64,000 nt of DNA from Wenzhouxiangella sp. XN201. Lineage in GTDB: Bacteria > Pseudomonadota > Gammaproteobacteria > Xanthomonadales > Wenzhouxiangellaceae. Both the position numbers and the translations under genes were made by a program. The notes below the pieces were generated by a model. It was not told the DNA's origin and searched no databases. It saw only the letters and a program-made list of their open reading frames with translations. This document shows positions 19,529 to 31,959 of the stretch, piece after piece (the first letter of the stretch is position 1; every line of letters starts with the position of its first letter). The DNA is taken from assembly GCF_011008905.1 (NCBI RefSeq), contig NZ_JAAIVI010000022.1, positions 1-64,000 on the forward strand, given 5' to 3'.

Positions 19529-22090
19529 ATGGCCGATACGAGCACCCAGCACACGCCCCTGATGCAGCAATACCTCCGGATCAAGGCCGACTATCCGGAC
19601 ATCCTGCTGTTTTTCCGCATGGGCGATTTCTACGAGCTGTTCTATGACGACGCGAGGCGTGCCGCCGGGTTACTCGATATCACGCTCACCCAGCGCGGCA
19701 AGTCGGCCGGCGAACCGATTCCGATGGCCGGGGTGCCCTACCACAGCGTCGACGGCTACCTGGCCCGGCTGCTCAAGAAGGGCGAATCGGTCGCAATCTG
19801 TGAGCAGATCGGCGACCCGGACACCGCCAAGGGGCCGGTCGAACGCAAGGTCGTTCGAATCGTCACCCCGGGTACGGTCACCGACGAATCGCTGCTGGAA
19901 GAGCGTGCCGAACGCCTGCTGGCGGCGATTTTGCCGGCCAGGGACGGCTTCGGCCTGGCCTGGCTGGACCTGGCCGGCGGGCGCCTGCGCTGCTGCGCGC
20001 TGGCTTCAGCGGCCGAGCTGACCGCCGAGCTAGAGCGTCTGCGGCCGGCCGAAATCCTGCTGCCGGAAGATACCGCCCTGCCGGTCAAGCGCGAAGGCGC
20101 GGCGGTGCGCGAGCACCCACCCTGGGCCTTCGACACCGAATCAGCCGAGCGCGAATTGTGCCGGCAGTTTCGCGTGCAGGATCTTTCGGGCTTCGGGATC
20201 GAGGGCCGTGGCCCGGAAGTCGGGGCCGCCGGTGCCCTGCTCGGCTATGCACGTGACATGCTCGCCGGCGAACTGCCGCATCTGGCCGGCATGCGCGCGG
20301 TGAGACCGGCCGAGCACCTGGTGCTGGACGCCGCCACCCGCCGGCACCTGGAAATCGACGTCCATCCCGACGGCCGCAGCGAACACACCCTGGTCGGCCT
20401 GATGGACACCGCGGCCACACCCATGGGCAGCCGCAAGCTCAAGCGCTGGCTCACCCACCCGCTGCGCGATCGCGCTGCGCTGGGAGCCCGTCACGAAGCC
20501 ATCACGGGCCTGCTGGAAACCCACACCCATCCCGATCTCAACGAGCAGCTGTCCGGCCTGGGCGATATCGAGCGCGTACTCACCCGCATCGCACTCAAGT
20601 CTGCAAGACCGCGCGACCTGGCCACCCTGCGCGAAGGCCTCGATCGGCTGCCCGCGCTGGGCGAGGCCCTGGAGCGCATCTCGGTCCCGCTGCTCGACGA
20701 ACTGCGCGATGACCTGGCCCCCTGCCCCGACCTCTTCGAGCTGCTGGAATCGGCCGTTGTCGAGCAACCGCCGATGGTCATTCGCGACGGCGGCGTGATC
20801 GCCGAAGGCTACGATGCCGAACTGGATGAATTGCGAAGCCTCAGCCGAAACGCCGGCGACTTCCTGGTCCGCTACGAGGAACAGGAACGCGAACGCACCG
20901 CCATCCAGACCCTCAAGGTCGGCTACAACCGCGTCCATGGCTACTACATCGAGATCGGCAAGACCCACGCCGACAAGGTGCCGACCGAGTACAGCCGCCG
21001 CCAGACGCTCAAAAACGCCGAGCGCTACATCACCGAGGAGCTGAAAGCCTTCGAGGACAAGGTGCTGTCGGCGCGCGAACGCGCCCTGGCCCGAGAAAAA
21101 GCGCTCTACGAAGAACTCATCGAACGCCTCAGCAAGGAACACGGCCGCCTGGCCATCATCGCTGCCGGCCTGGCCACGCTCGACGTACTGGCGACCTTCG
21201 CCGAGCGGTCCGAGACCCTGCGCTTCAGTACGCCCACACTCGACGACACGCCGGGCCTGGAAATTGTCGACGGCCGCCACCCGGTGGTCGAACGCGTCCA
21301 GGACGAAGCTTTCGTGCCCAACGACTGCCGGCTCGATCCCGAACGGCGCATGCTGGTGATCACCGGCCCCAACATGGGCGGAAAGTCCACCTACATGCGC
21401 CAGGCCGCACTGATCACGATCCTGGCTCACGCGGGAAGCTTTGTGCCGGCCAGTTCTGCCCGCATCGGCCCCATCGATCGCATCTTCTCGCGCATCGGCG
21501 CCGGCGACGATCTCACCCGGGGACGATCAACCTTCATGGTCGAGATGGTCGAGACGGCCAATATCCTGCACAACGCCACCGAGCACTCGCTGGTGCTGAT
21601 GGACGAGATCGGCCGCGGCACTTCGACCTTCGACGGCCTGGCCCTGGCCTGGGCGGTGGCGACCGAGCTGGCGCTGAACCTGCGCGCACTCACCCTGTTC
21701 GCCACGCACTACTTCGAACTCACCCGCCTGGCCGAAGACCACGCCGGTATCGCCAACGTGCATCTCGACGCACGAGAACACGGCGACGAGATCGTGTTTC
21801 TTCATTCAGTACGTGAAGGACCGGCCAGCCAGAGCTACGGCATCCAGGTCGCCCGCCTGGCCGGCGTGCCCAAGCCGGTGATCGCCCAGGCCAGAAAGCA
21901 TCTCGACCGTCTCGAGAACGAAGCCGCCGCGGCCAGTACGCCACAGTTGGGGCTGTTCAGCGCCCCGGCACGGGCCGAGGAATCGCCGGCCGACCCGCTA
22001 TGGGAAATGCTCGATGACATCGACCCCGACGATCTGAGCCCGCGCGAAGCGCTGGACTGGCTCTACAGACTCAAACGCACTCAGAAATAG
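19529..22090 (+). CDS. mutS: DNA mismatch repair protein MutS
   Basis: An 853-residue mismatch-recognition ATPase. The mismatch-binding Phe-x-Glu lies in [15 protein letters not shown] near residue 36, followed by connector, lever and clamp domains. The ATPase has Walker [14 protein letters not shown] and Walker [17 protein letters not shown]. The C-terminal segment with the dimerising tail is complete. Start ATG 19529 gives the usual N terminus ([18 protein letters not shown]-like). Its end overlaps the uppP stop by 10 bp. Confidence 0.99.
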   Translation: MADTSTQHTPLMQQYLRIKADYPDILLFFRMGDFYELFYDDARRAAGLLDITLTQRGKSAGEPIPMAGVPYHSVDGYLARLLKKGESVAICEQIGDPDTAKGPVERKVVRIVTPGTVTDESLLEERAERLLAAILPARDGFGLAWLDLAGGRLRCCALASAAELTAELERLRPAEILLPEDTALPVKREGAAVREHPPWAFDTESAERELCRQFRVQDLSGFGIEGRGPEVGAAGALLGYARDMLAGELPHLAGMRAVRPAEHLVLDAATRRHLEIDVHPDGRSEHTLVGLMDTAATPMGSRKLKRWLTHPLRDRAALGARHEAITGLLETHTHPDLNEQLSGLGDIERVLTRIALKSARPRDLATLREGLDRLPALGEALERISVPLLDELRDDLAPCPDLFELLESAVVEQPPMVIRDGGVIAEGYDAELDELRSLSRNAGDFLVRYEEQERERTAIQTLKVGYNRVHGYYIEIGKTHADKVPTEYSRRQTLKNAERYITEELKAFEDKVLSARERALAREKALYEELIERLSKEHGRLAIIAAGLATLDVLATFAERSETLRFSTPTLDDTPGLEIVDGRHPVVERVQDEAFVPNDCRLDPERRMLVITGPNMGGKSTYMRQAALITILAHAGSFVPASSARIGPIDRIFSRIGAGDDLTRGRSTFMVEMVETANILHNATEHSLVLMDEIGRGTSTFDGLALAWAVATELALNLRALTLFATHYFELTRLAEDHAGIANVHLDAREHGDEIVFLHSVREGPASQSYGIQVARLAGVPKPVIAQARKHLDRLENEAAAASTPQLGLFSAPARAEESPADPLWEMLDDIDPDDLSPREALDWLYRLKRTQK

Positions 22091-22878
22091 AACGCCAGCA
22101 GAAGCAGCCCGAGGACCAGCCGATAGACCACGAAAGGCTGCATGCCGATGCGGCGGATGAAGGCCAGGAACCAGTGAATGCAGGCGTAGGTGCTGAGCGC
22201 CGATACGGCAAAACCCAGCGCGAGCAGGTCCCAGGGCGTTGCCGACTCGGCCGCCGCCAGGTCGGACAGGCCCAGCACGGTGGCGCCGGCGATGACGGGC
22301 ACCGACAGCAGAAAGGAAAAGCGCGCCGCCGCCTCGCGCGACAGGCCCAGGAACAGGGCCGCGGTCATGGTGATGCCCGAACGCGAAGTACCGGGCACCA
22401 GGGCCAGAACCTGGGCGAAACCGATGATCAGAATGTCGCGCAGCCCAAGCTCGTACTCATCGCGCTGCCCGCGAAAGCGCCAGTCGGCCCAGCCCAGGAC
22501 CAGGCCGAAGACGATCAGCGAAGTGGCCATGATCCAGATGGCGCGAAACTCCTGCTCGGCGATGTCCTTGAGCAGCAGGCCCATGACCACCGCCGGCAAC
22601 GTGCCGATCAACACCCACCAGGCCAGCCTGGAATCCCGGTCGGTACCGCGACCTGACAGCGAACCGATCCAGGATCGGCCCATGGCCATCAGCTCGCCCC
22701 GGAAATAGGCAACGACGGCGAGCAGCGAACCCGCATGCAGCACGATATCGAAGTCAAGACCCTGGTAGTCGCCGCCGCTGGCCCAGGCGTACAGCACCAG
22801 GTGTGCCTGGCTGGAGACCGGCAGGAACTCGGTCAGGCCCTGGATCAGGGCGATGATGACGGTATGCAGCCAGTCCAT
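22081..22878 (-). CDS. uppP: Undecaprenyl-diphosphate phosphatase
   Basis: A 265-residue polytopic inner-membrane enzyme recycling undecaprenyl pyrophosphate for cell-wall synthesis. Motifs: [16 protein letters not shown] near the N terminus and [31 protein letters not shown] in the middle. The ATG at 22878 ([14 protein letters not shown]) gives the normal length; the upstream in-frame extension lacks family similarity. Confidence 0.97.
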   Translation of the reverse strand: MDWLHTVIIALIQGLTEFLPVSSQAHLVLYAWASGGDYQGLDFDIVLHAGSLLAVVAYFRGELMAMGRSWIGSLSGRGTDRDSRLAWWVLIGTLPAVVMGLLLKDIAEQEFRAIWIMATSLIVFGLVLGWADWRFRGQRDEYELGLRDILIIGFAQVLALVPGTSRSGITMTAALFLGLSREAAARFSFLLSVPVIAGATVLGLSDLAAAESATPWDLLALGFAVSALSTYACIHWFLAFIRRIGMQPFVVYRLVLGLLLLAFYF

Positions 22879-22993
22879 GCTTGCCGGGTAGCCCGTGGGA
22901 TATGTCGTTTGCCGCCGCCCCGTTCTGGACGAAGCGCTTGGTATGATACAGGCCGTTGCCGACAAAGTCCGCCGTTGTGGACCGGAGATCGCC

Positions 22994-23716
22994 ATGCAGT
23001 TCTTTCGTCTGTTTGTACTCGTCCTGGCCGTACTGGCCGCGCTCGCGCTGTTGGTCGCCGGACCCGGCACACGCCTCGAACTGTGGGATTTCCGCTTCGG
23101 TTTCACCCTGATGCGCTGGGCGCTCTACGGCGGGCTGGCGGCCGCCGGCCTGGCCGTGATCGTGCTGCTGATTCCGGGCGAACGCCGGGCCGGAGTGATG
23201 GGCCCGATTGCCGCGATCGTCATCGGTCTGGTCACCGCGGCCATCCCGTACCTGCAGGTCCAGAAAGCCCGCTCGGTGCCGCCCATCCACGACATCAGCA
23301 CCGATACCGTCGATCCGCCCGAATTCGTGGCCATTGCGCCATTGCGCGCCGACGCGCCCAACCCACCCGAATACGCCGGGCAGGAAACGGCACAGCAGCA
23401 GCGCGAGGCCTACCCGGACATCCAGACACTGGAGGTCGACAGCTGGCCGACGCTGGTGTTCGAAGATGCCCTCGAAACCGCCCGCGCCCAGGGCTGGGAG
23501 ATTGTCGAGGCGAGCGAAAGCGAAGGCCGGATCGAGGCGACGGCAACAACCCTCTGGTTCGGTTTCAAGGACGACGTCGTCATTCGTATCCGCGGCGACA
23601 ACGACGGCAGTGTGATCGACGTGCGCTCCAAGTCGCGCGTAGGCCGCAGTGATGTCGGCGCCAACGCCGCGCGCATTCAAGCCTACCTGGACAAGCTGAC
23701 CGAACGGCTGCAGTAG
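22994..23716 (+). CDS. DUF1499-family membrane protein
   Basis: A 240-residue protein with three hydrophobic segments in the first 100 residues and a C-terminal soluble DUF1499 domain (about 115-240; ARAQGWEIVEASESEGRIEATATT and DVVIRIR...VIDVRSKSRVG). Function of the family is unknown. The ATG at 22994 follows GGAGATCGCC. It reads away from uppP and converges with queG with 1 bp between stops. Confidence 0.85.
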   Translation: MQFFRLFVLVLAVLAALALLVAGPGTRLELWDFRFGFTLMRWALYGGLAAAGLAVIVLLIPGERRAGVMGPIAAIVIGLVTAAIPYLQVQKARSVPPIHDISTDTVDPPEFVAIAPLRADAPNPPEYAGQETAQQQREAYPDIQTLEVDSWPTLVFEDALETARAQGWEIVEASESEGRIEATATTLWFGFKDDVVIRIRGDNDGSVIDVRSKSRVGRSDVGANAARIQAYLDKLTERLQ

Positions 23717-23717
23717 C

Positions 23718-24791
23718 TCAGGCCACGCCATGGCGGGCCAGCGCCCAGGCGACGTGTTCGCACACCAGTTCGGAAGAATGCCCGCGCCGCGATTCAAGAG
23801 CTGCTACCACGCGGCTTGAAGTGGGGGCATTGCCCAGCGCCACGGCGAGATTTCTAAGCCAGCACTCGTAACCGGTGCGCCGAATGGGATTGCCTTCGGT
23901 ACGCTCCAAGAAGGTTTCTTCGTCCCAGCCGAACAGTTCGACCAGGTCGCCGGCGTCCAGGTCCTTGCGCGGTGCGAAGTCGGCCTCGCCGGTGTGCTGT
24001 GCATAGCGGTTCCAGGGGCAGACCATCTGGCAGTCGTCGCAGCCGAACACGCGGTTGCCCATCAACGGCCGCAGTTCCTCAGGAATCGAGCCCTTCAGTT
24101 CGATGGTCAGGTAGGAAATGCAGCGGCGCGCATCGAGCTTGAAAGGTGCGGTGATGGCCTGCGTCGGACAGACATCGATGCAGCGCCGGCAGCTGCCGCA
24201 GTGTTGCTTGATCGGCTCGTCGGGCGGCAGCTCCAGATCGGTGAAGATCTCGCCGAGAAAGAACCATGAGCCGGCCCGCCGATCGAGCAGGATGGTGTGT
24301 TTGCCGATCCAGCCGAGGCCGGCTTTTTCGGCCAGCGGCTTTTCCATCACCGGGGCCGAATCGGTGAAGACACGGTAGCCGAACGGACCGATCTCGGCTT
24401 CGATCCGCTCGGCCAGCTTCTTCAGCCGCTTGCGGATGAGCTTGTGATAGTCGCGGCCCAGGGCGTAGCGCGACACCACGGCCTTGTCGCCCTCGGCGAG
24501 CAACGCTTCAACCGGACGGGCCGATTCTGGCAGGTAGTCCATCCGCGTGACGATCACCGATCGGGTATCGGGGTGCAGCAGCGCCGGCCGCGTGCGCTTG
24601 CGCCCGTGCGCGGCCATCCAGTCCATCTCGCCGTGCAGACCTTCGTCCAGCCATTCATCCAGACGCGTTTCGTAGTCCGACAGGTCGGTATCGGCAAAAC
24701 CCACGGCCGAAAAACCCAACTCCCGGCCCCAGCCCCGGATTCGCTCGGTCAACCCGGCAGGATCGGGTCGGCTGTGCCTATAATCGCGCCC

Positions 24792-24800
<9 letters not shown>
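23718..24800 (-). CDS. queG: Epoxyqueuosine reductase
   Basis: A 360-residue cobalamin- and iron-sulfur enzyme carrying out the last step of queuosine synthesis in tRNA. Two [4Fe-4S] motifs are present: CGSCRRCIDVCPTQAI and CDDCQMVCPWN. The N-terminal substrate domain and C-terminal HEAT-like segment are normal. Start chosen at ATG 24800 (MSHGRDYRH...), with 24809 also possible. Its first codons overlap the divergent nnr start, so each gene's promoter must lie inside the other coding region. Confidence 0.95.
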
Positions 24801-26269
<1,469 letters not shown>

Positions 26270-26273
<4 letters not shown>

Positions 26274-26713
26274 GCGAGCCGGAGGCGTTCCACACCACAA
26301 CCGAAGCAGAGACACTCGCCCTGGGCAAGAAGCTGGCGGCCCGGCTGTCCGACGGCGGCATCGTGTATTTGTCCGGGGACCTGGGCGTGGGCAAGACCAC
26401 CCTGGTGCGCGGGCTGCTGCGCGCTCTCGGCTTCGCAGGGCGCGTCAAGAGCCCCAGCTACGGCCTGATCGAAAGCTACGAAGTCGACGGACTGGCCGTG
26501 CACCACCTGGATCTCTACCGACTCGGCCACGGCGAGGAGATTGCCTATCTCGGGCTCGAAGATCTCATCGATGAGGGGACCCTGTTGCTGATCGAATGGC
26601 CCGAGCGCGGCGAGGGCTGGCTGCCGACCGCCGACTGGCTGATCCACATCGACGACCACGCCGGCGAAGGCCAGCGCCGAATCCGTCTCGAAGCGAACGC
26701 CAGGTCCGACTGA
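26270..26713 (+). CDS. tsaE: tRNA t6A synthesis ATPase TsaE
   Basis: A 147-residue P-loop protein needed with TsaB/TsaC/TsaD for threonylcarbamoyl-adenosine in tRNA. Walker A GDLGVGKTT at about 36-44; HLDLYRLG and LLIEWPERG are typical. Translationally coupled to nnr. No amiB or mutL follows, unlike in enterobacteria. Confidence 0.96.
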
Positions 26714-26795
26714 GCCGGCGCGGAAGCTATTCGCTCTCGCGCTTGCTACAATAGCCGGTTTTCACGTGCATCGAGATTTTCCAAGGAGAACGCGT

Positions 26796-28298
26796 GTGAG
26801 CGTCATCAGCAAGCTGAACACCCTGCGCCAGCTCGGCGGCGAGTCCCTGACCACCGGCCTGACCGACGCGGTCATCGAGCGTTTTGCCGAGCGCGATCCC
26901 CGTCTCGGACAGGCCGTGGAAGACGCGCTGGGTGTACAGGAATGCTGGCGCGAGGCTTACCCCGAACTGATCGCCGCCGACGAAACCGAGCAGAAGAACG
27001 CGCTCCAGTCCGGCTACGTCAATTTCTATGCTGACGACTGCGTCAACCCTTACGTGGCGCTGGCCGCACGCGGTCCCTGGATCATCACCAGCAAGGGCGC
27101 GGTGCTGCACGATTCCGGCGGCTACGGCATGCTCGGCCTGGGCCATGGTCCCGAAGCCGTGCTGGCGGCCATGAACCAGCCGCACGTGATGGCCAACATC
27201 ATGACGCCGAGCTTCTCGCATCAGCGCTTCTTCGACGTACTCACTGCCGAAATCGGCAATCGTCGCGAAGACGGCTGTCCCTTCCATCGCTTCCTGTGCA
27301 TGAACTCCGGTTCCGAGGCGGTCACCGTTGCCGGCCGAATTTCCGATATCAACGCCAAGCAGATGACCGACCCGGGCGGTCCAAAGGCCGGCTACAAGCT
27401 CCATCGCCTGTCGCTGACCGGCAGTTTCCACGGCCGCACCGACCGGCCGGCACGTTTCTCCGATTCGACCCGCAAGACCTACACCCGGCACCTCGCGTCC
27501 TACCGCGACGAAGACACCCTGATCACGGTCGAGCCCAACAACATCGAGCAGCTGCAGCAGGTCTTCGACTGGGCCGACAAGAACAAGGTCTTTATCGAGG
27601 CGATGTTCATGGAGCCGGTGATGGGCGAAGGCAATCCCGGCATGGCCGTCACGCCCGAGTTCTACGCCGAGGCCCGGCGCCTGACGGCCGAGCACGGCAC
27701 CCTGCTGCTAATGGATTCCATCCAGGCCGGCCTGCGGACCCAGGGCGTGCTGTCGGTGGTCGACTACCCCGGCTTCGCAGACCTGGAAGCGCCCGACCTC
27801 GAAACCTATTCCAAGGCGCTCAATGCCGGCCAGTATCCACTGTCGGTTCTGGCGATGAATGACAAGGCGGCCGGCCTCTACCGCAAAGGCGTCTACGGCA
27901 ACACCATGACCGCCAACCCGCGCGCACTCGATGTGGGCACGGCGGTGCTGCGCGAGATCACACCCGAACTGCGCGAGAACATCGTCGAGCGCGGCCGGGA
28001 ATTCCTCGAGAAGTTCGGCCAACTGGCGGAAGAACTGGGTGGCCGAATCACCCGGGTGCAGGGCACCGGCCTGCTCTTTTCCATCGAACTCGACAGCAAG
28101 TCCTTCAAGGCTTACGGCGAGGGATCGACCGAGGAGTATCTGCGCATGCGCGGCATCAACGTCATCCACGGCGGCGCCAACTCCCTGCGCTACACACCCA
28201 GTTTCGGCATCACCTCGGAAGAAGTCGACTTGATCGTCGAACTGACCCGCGACGCCCTGGTCAACGGACCGGTCAGGCAATCCGAGCAGGCCGCCTGA
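26796..28298 (+). CDS. Class III PLP-dependent aminotransferase
   Basis: A 500-residue fold-type I aminotransferase. Motifs include MNSGSEAVTVAGRISD (cofactor phosphate site), SLTGSFHGRTDRPARFS, LLMDSIQAGLR (replacing the usual D-E-x-Q-x-G) and the PLP lysine K340 in YSKALNAGQYPLSVLAM. The unusual D-S-I-Q core separates it from acetylornithine/GABA aminotransferases; it is somewhat like lysine 6-aminotransferases, but I cannot name the substrate. The start is GTG 26796 with AAGGAG 8 nt upstream (26783-26788). An ATG at 26766 is in frame but precedes the ribosome site. It stands alone. Confidence 0.85.
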   Translation: MSVISKLNTLRQLGGESLTTGLTDAVIERFAERDPRLGQAVEDALGVQECWREAYPELIAADETEQKNALQSGYVNFYADDCVNPYVALAARGPWIITSKGAVLHDSGGYGMLGLGHGPEAVLAAMNQPHVMANIMTPSFSHQRFFDVLTAEIGNRREDGCPFHRFLCMNSGSEAVTVAGRISDINAKQMTDPGGPKAGYKLHRLSLTGSFHGRTDRPARFSDSTRKTYTRHLASYRDEDTLITVEPNNIEQLQQVFDWADKNKVFIEAMFMEPVMGEGNPGMAVTPEFYAEARRLTAEHGTLLLMDSIQAGLRTQGVLSVVDYPGFADLEAPDLETYSKALNAGQYPLSVLAMNDKAAGLYRKGVYGNTMTANPRALDVGTAVLREITPELRENIVERGREFLEKFGQLAEELGGRITRVQGTGLLFSIELDSKSFKAYGEGSTEEYLRMRGINVIHGGANSLRYTPSFGITSEEVDLIVELTRDALVNGPVRQSEQAA

Positions 28299-28321
28299 GC
28301 ACGACCGGTCCGGGAGGTTCC

Positions 28322-28492
28322 TTAACGAACCAGGCTTTCCAGGATCAGCAGGCCCAGGCCCAGGGAGAGTGCCAGACTGGCGAGCGCCAGCACATCGGCC
28401 CCAAGCCGGGCCAGAAGTCGGGCCTGTTCCAGCAGCCGGCGGCGGCGATTGATCCGCGGCCGGGCCTGATTCCATCGCACTGCAATCTGCAT
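28322..28492 (-). CDS. Small predicted membrane protein
   Basis: A 56-residue reading frame: a basic N-terminal half (RINRRRRLLEQARLLARL) followed by one hydrophobic segment (LALASLALSLGLGLLILESL). An AGGAG lies 7 nt before the ATG at 28492. Small size makes the call uncertain. It converges with the aminotransferase gene; no family recognised. Confidence 0.45.
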   Translation of the reverse strand: MQIAVRWNQARPRINRRRRLLEQARLLARLGADVLALASLALSLGLGLLILESLVR

Positions 28493-28578
28493 GTCCACGC
28501 TCCTGTCCATTCTGATCGTGGCGTTATTGCAGCACCCAGCCTTCTCAAAACCTGAGAACGCGGAGATGAAATCAGCTT

Positions 28579-28600
28579 GTGGGAGCGACGGTCCGTCGCG
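28579..28600. repeat. GTGG-type REP sequence
   Basis: GTGGGAGCGACGGTCCGTCGCG has the GTGG head and the GCGACG/CGTCGC palindrome of the REP elements common in Xanthomonadaceae. Such repeats are moved by RAYT (TnpA-REP) transposases; none is in the window. It lies between the small membrane protein and phoU. Confidence 0.65.
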
Positions 28601-28629
28601 GCAACAGCGCCGGGACCGTCAAAACACGG

Positions 28630-29355
28630 TCATTGCTCGCGACCTTCGCCGAGCTCACGCTCCATTTCCGCCAGCGAGGCGTGGCGCAGGTCCTTGCCCT
28701 CGACCAGGTAGACGATGTACTCGCCGATGTTCTTGGCGTGATCGCCGATACGTTCGATCGAACGCGCCACCCAGATGGCATCGATGATCCGTCGCGTATT
28801 GCGCGGCTCTTCGACCAGGTAAGTGTGGTACTGCCGCAGGATGGCTTCGTAGTCGGCATCGACCTTGTTGTCCTCGCGCACCAGCGCAACGGCGACATCC
28901 GGCGCCAGGCGAACGAAACCGTCGAGCGCGTCGTGCAGCATGCCGCGCACCGTCGTGCCCATGACCTCGAGTTCGCGGTAGTTGTTGCGCGGCCGGTCGG
29001 TCTCGGCCAGCCGGATGGCCATGCGGGCAATTTTCTCGGCTTCGTCACCGATACGCTCGAGATCATTGATGGTCTTGATGATGGCGACGACCAGGCGCAG
29101 ATCACTGGCGGTGGGATGGCGCCTGGCCAGGATCATGATGCAGCGCTCGTCGATCACTTTCTCCATGTCATTGACCCGGTCATCGGTCTCGATCACCTGC
29201 CGGGCCAGTTCGCTGTCACCCTCGACCAGGGCGCGAACGGCGTCGCCGATCATTTCCTCGGCCAGGCCGCCCATGTTCATGACGTGCTGGCGCAGCGATT
29301 CCAGCTCCTCGTTGAACTGGCGGGAAATATGTTTATCGAGATGCAGCTTGTCCAT
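28630..29355 (-). CDS. phoU: Phosphate signalling complex protein PhoU
   Basis: A 241-residue helical metal-binding protein that links the Pst transporter to PhoR and prevents toxic phosphate uptake. Two repeats with the family E-x3-D motifs (about 10-110 and 115-215): MGGLAEEMIGDAVRALVEGD and IGDEAEKIARMAIR / ERIGDHAKNIGEYIVYLVEG. It is last in the pst operon, 7 bp after pstB. Confidence 0.97.
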   Translation of the reverse strand: MDKLHLDKHISRQFNEELESLRQHVMNMGGLAEEMIGDAVRALVEGDSELARQVIETDDRVNDMEKVIDERCIMILARRHPTASDLRLVVAIIKTINDLERIGDEAEKIARMAIRLAETDRPRNNYRELEVMGTTVRGMLHDALDGFVRLAPDVAVALVREDNKVDADYEAILRQYHTYLVEEPRNTRRIIDAIWVARSIERIGDHAKNIGEYIVYLVEGKDLRHASLAEMERELGEGREQ

Positions 29356-29362
29356 GATTTGA

Positions 29363-30202
29363 TTATCCGTAACGGCCGGTGATGTAGTCTTCCGTCGCCT
29401 TCCGGCGCGGGTTTGTGAACAGGCGCGCGGTGTCGTCGAACTCCACCATCTCGCCCATGTACATGTAGGCAGTGAAGTCGGACACGCGTGCGGCCTGCTG
29501 CATGTTATGGGTCACGATGACAATGGTATAGCGCTCCTTGAGCTCGATGATCAACTCCTCGACCTTGGCCGTCGAGATCGGATCGAGCGCCGAACAGGGT
29601 TCGTCGAGCAGGATGACCTCCGGCTCGATGGCAATGGCGCGTGCGATCACCAGGCGCTGCTGCTGGCCGCCCGACAGACCGAAGGCGTTATCTTCGAGTC
29701 GGTCCTTGACTTCGTCCCAGAGTGCGGCCGCGCGCAGCGCCCGTTCCACCACTTCGGCCAGTCTCCGACGGTCGTTGACACCCTGCAGGCGAAGACCGTA
29801 GGCGACGTTCTCGAAAATCGACTTCGGAAACGGATTGGGCTTCTGGAAGACCATGCCGACACGGCGGCGATGTTCGGCCACATCGACGTCGCGATCGTGG
29901 ATGTTCTTGCCGTCGATCAGGATCTCGCCCTCGATTCGGCAGATGTCGATCAGGTCGTTCATGCGGTTGAAACAGCGCAGCAGCGTCGACTTGCCGCAGC
30001 CACTCGGTCCGATGAAGGCCGTGACGCGATTGCGCGGGATCCGCAGGCTGACATTCTTCAAGGCCTGATCGTCACCGTAGTACAGGTTGAGACCGCGTGT
30101 TTCAATGCAGATGTCCTCGCGCTCGATATTGAGCGTCCGGCGATCTGTATTGAGCGAAACACCGCTTGGAACCTGCGTCGGCTGTTGATTCTCTTCCATC
30201 AT
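29363..30202 (-). CDS. pstB: Phosphate ABC transporter ATP-binding protein
   Basis: A 279-residue cytoplasmic ATPase. Walker [13 protein letters not shown] signature LSGGQQQR and Walker B VILLDEP are intact, with the PstB-specific [11 protein letters not shown] and [10 protein letters not shown]. About 30 extra residues at the N terminus precede the ABC domain, and ATG 30199 is an equally good start. Part of pstSCAB-phoU. Confidence 0.98.
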   Translation of the reverse strand: MMEENQQPTQVPSGVSLNTDRRTLNIEREDICIETRGLNLYYGDDQALKNVSLRIPRNRVTAFIGPSGCGKSTLLRCFNRMNDLIDICRIEGEILIDGKNIHDRDVDVAEHRRRVGMVFQKPNPFPKSIFENVAYGLRLQGVNDRRRLAEVVERALRAAALWDEVKDRLEDNAFGLSGGQQQRLVIARAIAIEPEVILLDEPCSALDPISTAKVEELIIELKERYTIVIVTHNMQQAARVSDFTAYMYMGEMVEFDDTARLFTNPRRKATEDYITGRYG

Positions 30203-30281
30203 CGACTGCTCGACTCTCGTATGAACTGTAACCGGGAACCACGGAAATCACGTGTGTTCCGTACATTCCGTGGCTCCATAA

Positions 30282-31949
30282 TCAATCACTCTCCGAGCGA
30301 TATTTCTCGCGCAGGCGATTGCGGATGGCGATCGCCGTCAGGTTCAGAATCAGGATCAGCACCACCAGGGTCAAGGCCGTTGCATAGACCAGCGGTCGGG
30401 CCGCTTCCACGTTCGGGCTCTGGAAGCCGACATCATAGATGTGAAAGCCCAGGTGCATGATCTTGCGCTCGAGGTGAACATAGGGAAACTCCCCGTCGAC
30501 CGGCAGGCTCGGCGCCAGTTTGACCACGCCGACCAGCATCAGCGGCGCCACTTCGCCGGCGGCGCGCGCCACCGCCAGGATCAGCCCGGTCATCATCGCC
30601 GGGGCCGACAGGGGCACGACTACTTTCCACAGGGTTTCCCACTTGGTCGCACCGAGCGCCAGGGAACCTTCCCGCACCGTGCGCGGAATGCGCGCCAGAC
30701 CTTCCTCGGTCGACACAATCACCACCGGAAGGGTCAACAGGGCCAGGGTCAACGAGGCCCAGAACAATCCCGGCGTACCGAAAGTCGGCGCCGGCAATCG
30801 CTCCGGGAAGAACAAATCGTCGATGCTGCCGCCGACCAGGTAAACGAAGAAGCCCAGCCCGAAAACGCCGAACACGATCGACGGCACACCGGCCAGATTG
30901 TAGACCGACACCCGGATCATCTTCAGGATCGGTCCCTGGCGTGCATACTCGCGCAGGTAGATAGCGGCGAGCACGCCGAATGGCGTGACAAGCACGGACA
31001 TGATCAGCACCATGGTCACGGTCCCGAAGATGGCCGGAAAGATACCGCCCTCGGTATTGGCCTCGCGCGGATAGCCGCTGATGAAGTCGGAGATGCGATG
31101 CCAGTAAAAGGCCAGTTTGCCGCCGAGGCCCAGCGCATTGTTGCGCGAGGCCATGACGATCTGCGACAGGTCGATGGCCACTTCCTGTCCCGAGGCCGTG
31201 CGCGCATGCAGCACGTCGCGGCGGGCCTGCTCCTGAAGCTCGTTACGCTGATTGCGAAGTGCCTCGTATTGTTCTTCCAGTTGTGCCCGCCGCGCGTTCA
31301 GGTCGGCCATGGCCGCCTCGCGCTCAGCCCCAGTCACGTTGCGGTGGTCGAGACTGCGCTCTTGCAGCCGGATGTCCTCGAGCTGTCCGTTGATGGCGCC
31401 GATATCGTATCGTTCGATACGCTTGATCTCGGCATGCAGTGCATTCGCGCGCGCGATTCGTGATTGCAGCTCGGGCCAGAGTTGCTCGCCCTCGGCCACC
31501 ACCTCACCCGCTTCTTCAAGGCGAAGCGGGTAGCCGTAGAAATTGCCCCATTCACGCCGCTCGACCATCATGGCGCCTTCCGGGTAGCTTCGCTCGCCCA
31601 GGGCCGCATCCAGGTGCCAGACGAAATCGCGGCCGCCAAGGTCCCGGTTGCCGACCTTGAACAGATGGCGGGTGACGACCTGCGCGTTCTCGTCAATCAG
31701 CCCACCGGCCTCGCGCACACGGTCGGCCGGCAGCGTTTCGCTTTCCACGCGCTCGCCGAGAAGCACCGACTCGCTGCCGTCGGCTGCCGTCACCGTCGTT
31801 TCGACCAGCGATGCCGGCCAGAAATGGCCGAAGCCGCGCACCGCGATTAGCAGCAGCAGGCCGACGACCATGATCAGCGAGATGCTCAGCGCCCCGCCGA
31901 TCATCCAGATCCACGGATCGCCCGACTTGAACCATGACTTCACTCGCAT
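30282..31949 (-). CDS. pstA: Phosphate ABC transporter permease PstA, long form
   Basis: A 555-residue inner-membrane permease, against about 290 for enterobacterial PstA. A first transmembrane segment (about 14-37) is followed by a periplasmic region of about 240 residues with a predicted coiled coil (RSLDHRNVTGAEREAAMADL and following, about 190-245). The C-terminal half (about 300-545) is the standard six-helix permease with the EAA-like SLALGATKWETLWKVVVP. Long PstA and PstC occur together in Pseudomonas and Xanthomonas relatives. 10 bp after pstC. Confidence 0.95.
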   Translation of the reverse strand: MRVKSWFKSGDPWIWMIGGALSISLIMVVGLLLLIAVRGFGHFWPASLVETTVTAADGSESVLLGERVESETLPADRVREAGGLIDENAQVVTRHLFKVGNRDLGGRDFVWHLDAALGERSYPEGAMMVERREWGNFYGYPLRLEEAGEVVAEGEQLWPELQSRIARANALHAEIKRIERYDIGAINGQLEDIRLQERSLDHRNVTGAEREAAMADLNARRAQLEEQYEALRNQRNELQEQARRDVLHARTASGQEVAIDLSQIVMASRNNALGLGGKLAFYWHRISDFISGYPREANTEGGIFPAIFGTVTMVLIMSVLVTPFGVLAAIYLREYARQGPILKMIRVSVYNLAGVPSIVFGVFGLGFFVYLVGGSIDDLFFPERLPAPTFGTPGLFWASLTLALLTLPVVIVSTEEGLARIPRTVREGSLALGATKWETLWKVVVPLSAPAMMTGLILAVARAAGEVAPLMLVGVVKLAPSLPVDGEFPYVHLERKIMHLGFHIYDVGFQSPNVEAARPLVYATALTLVVLILILNLTAIAIRNRLREKYRSESD

Positions 31950-31959
31950 GACCGCGACC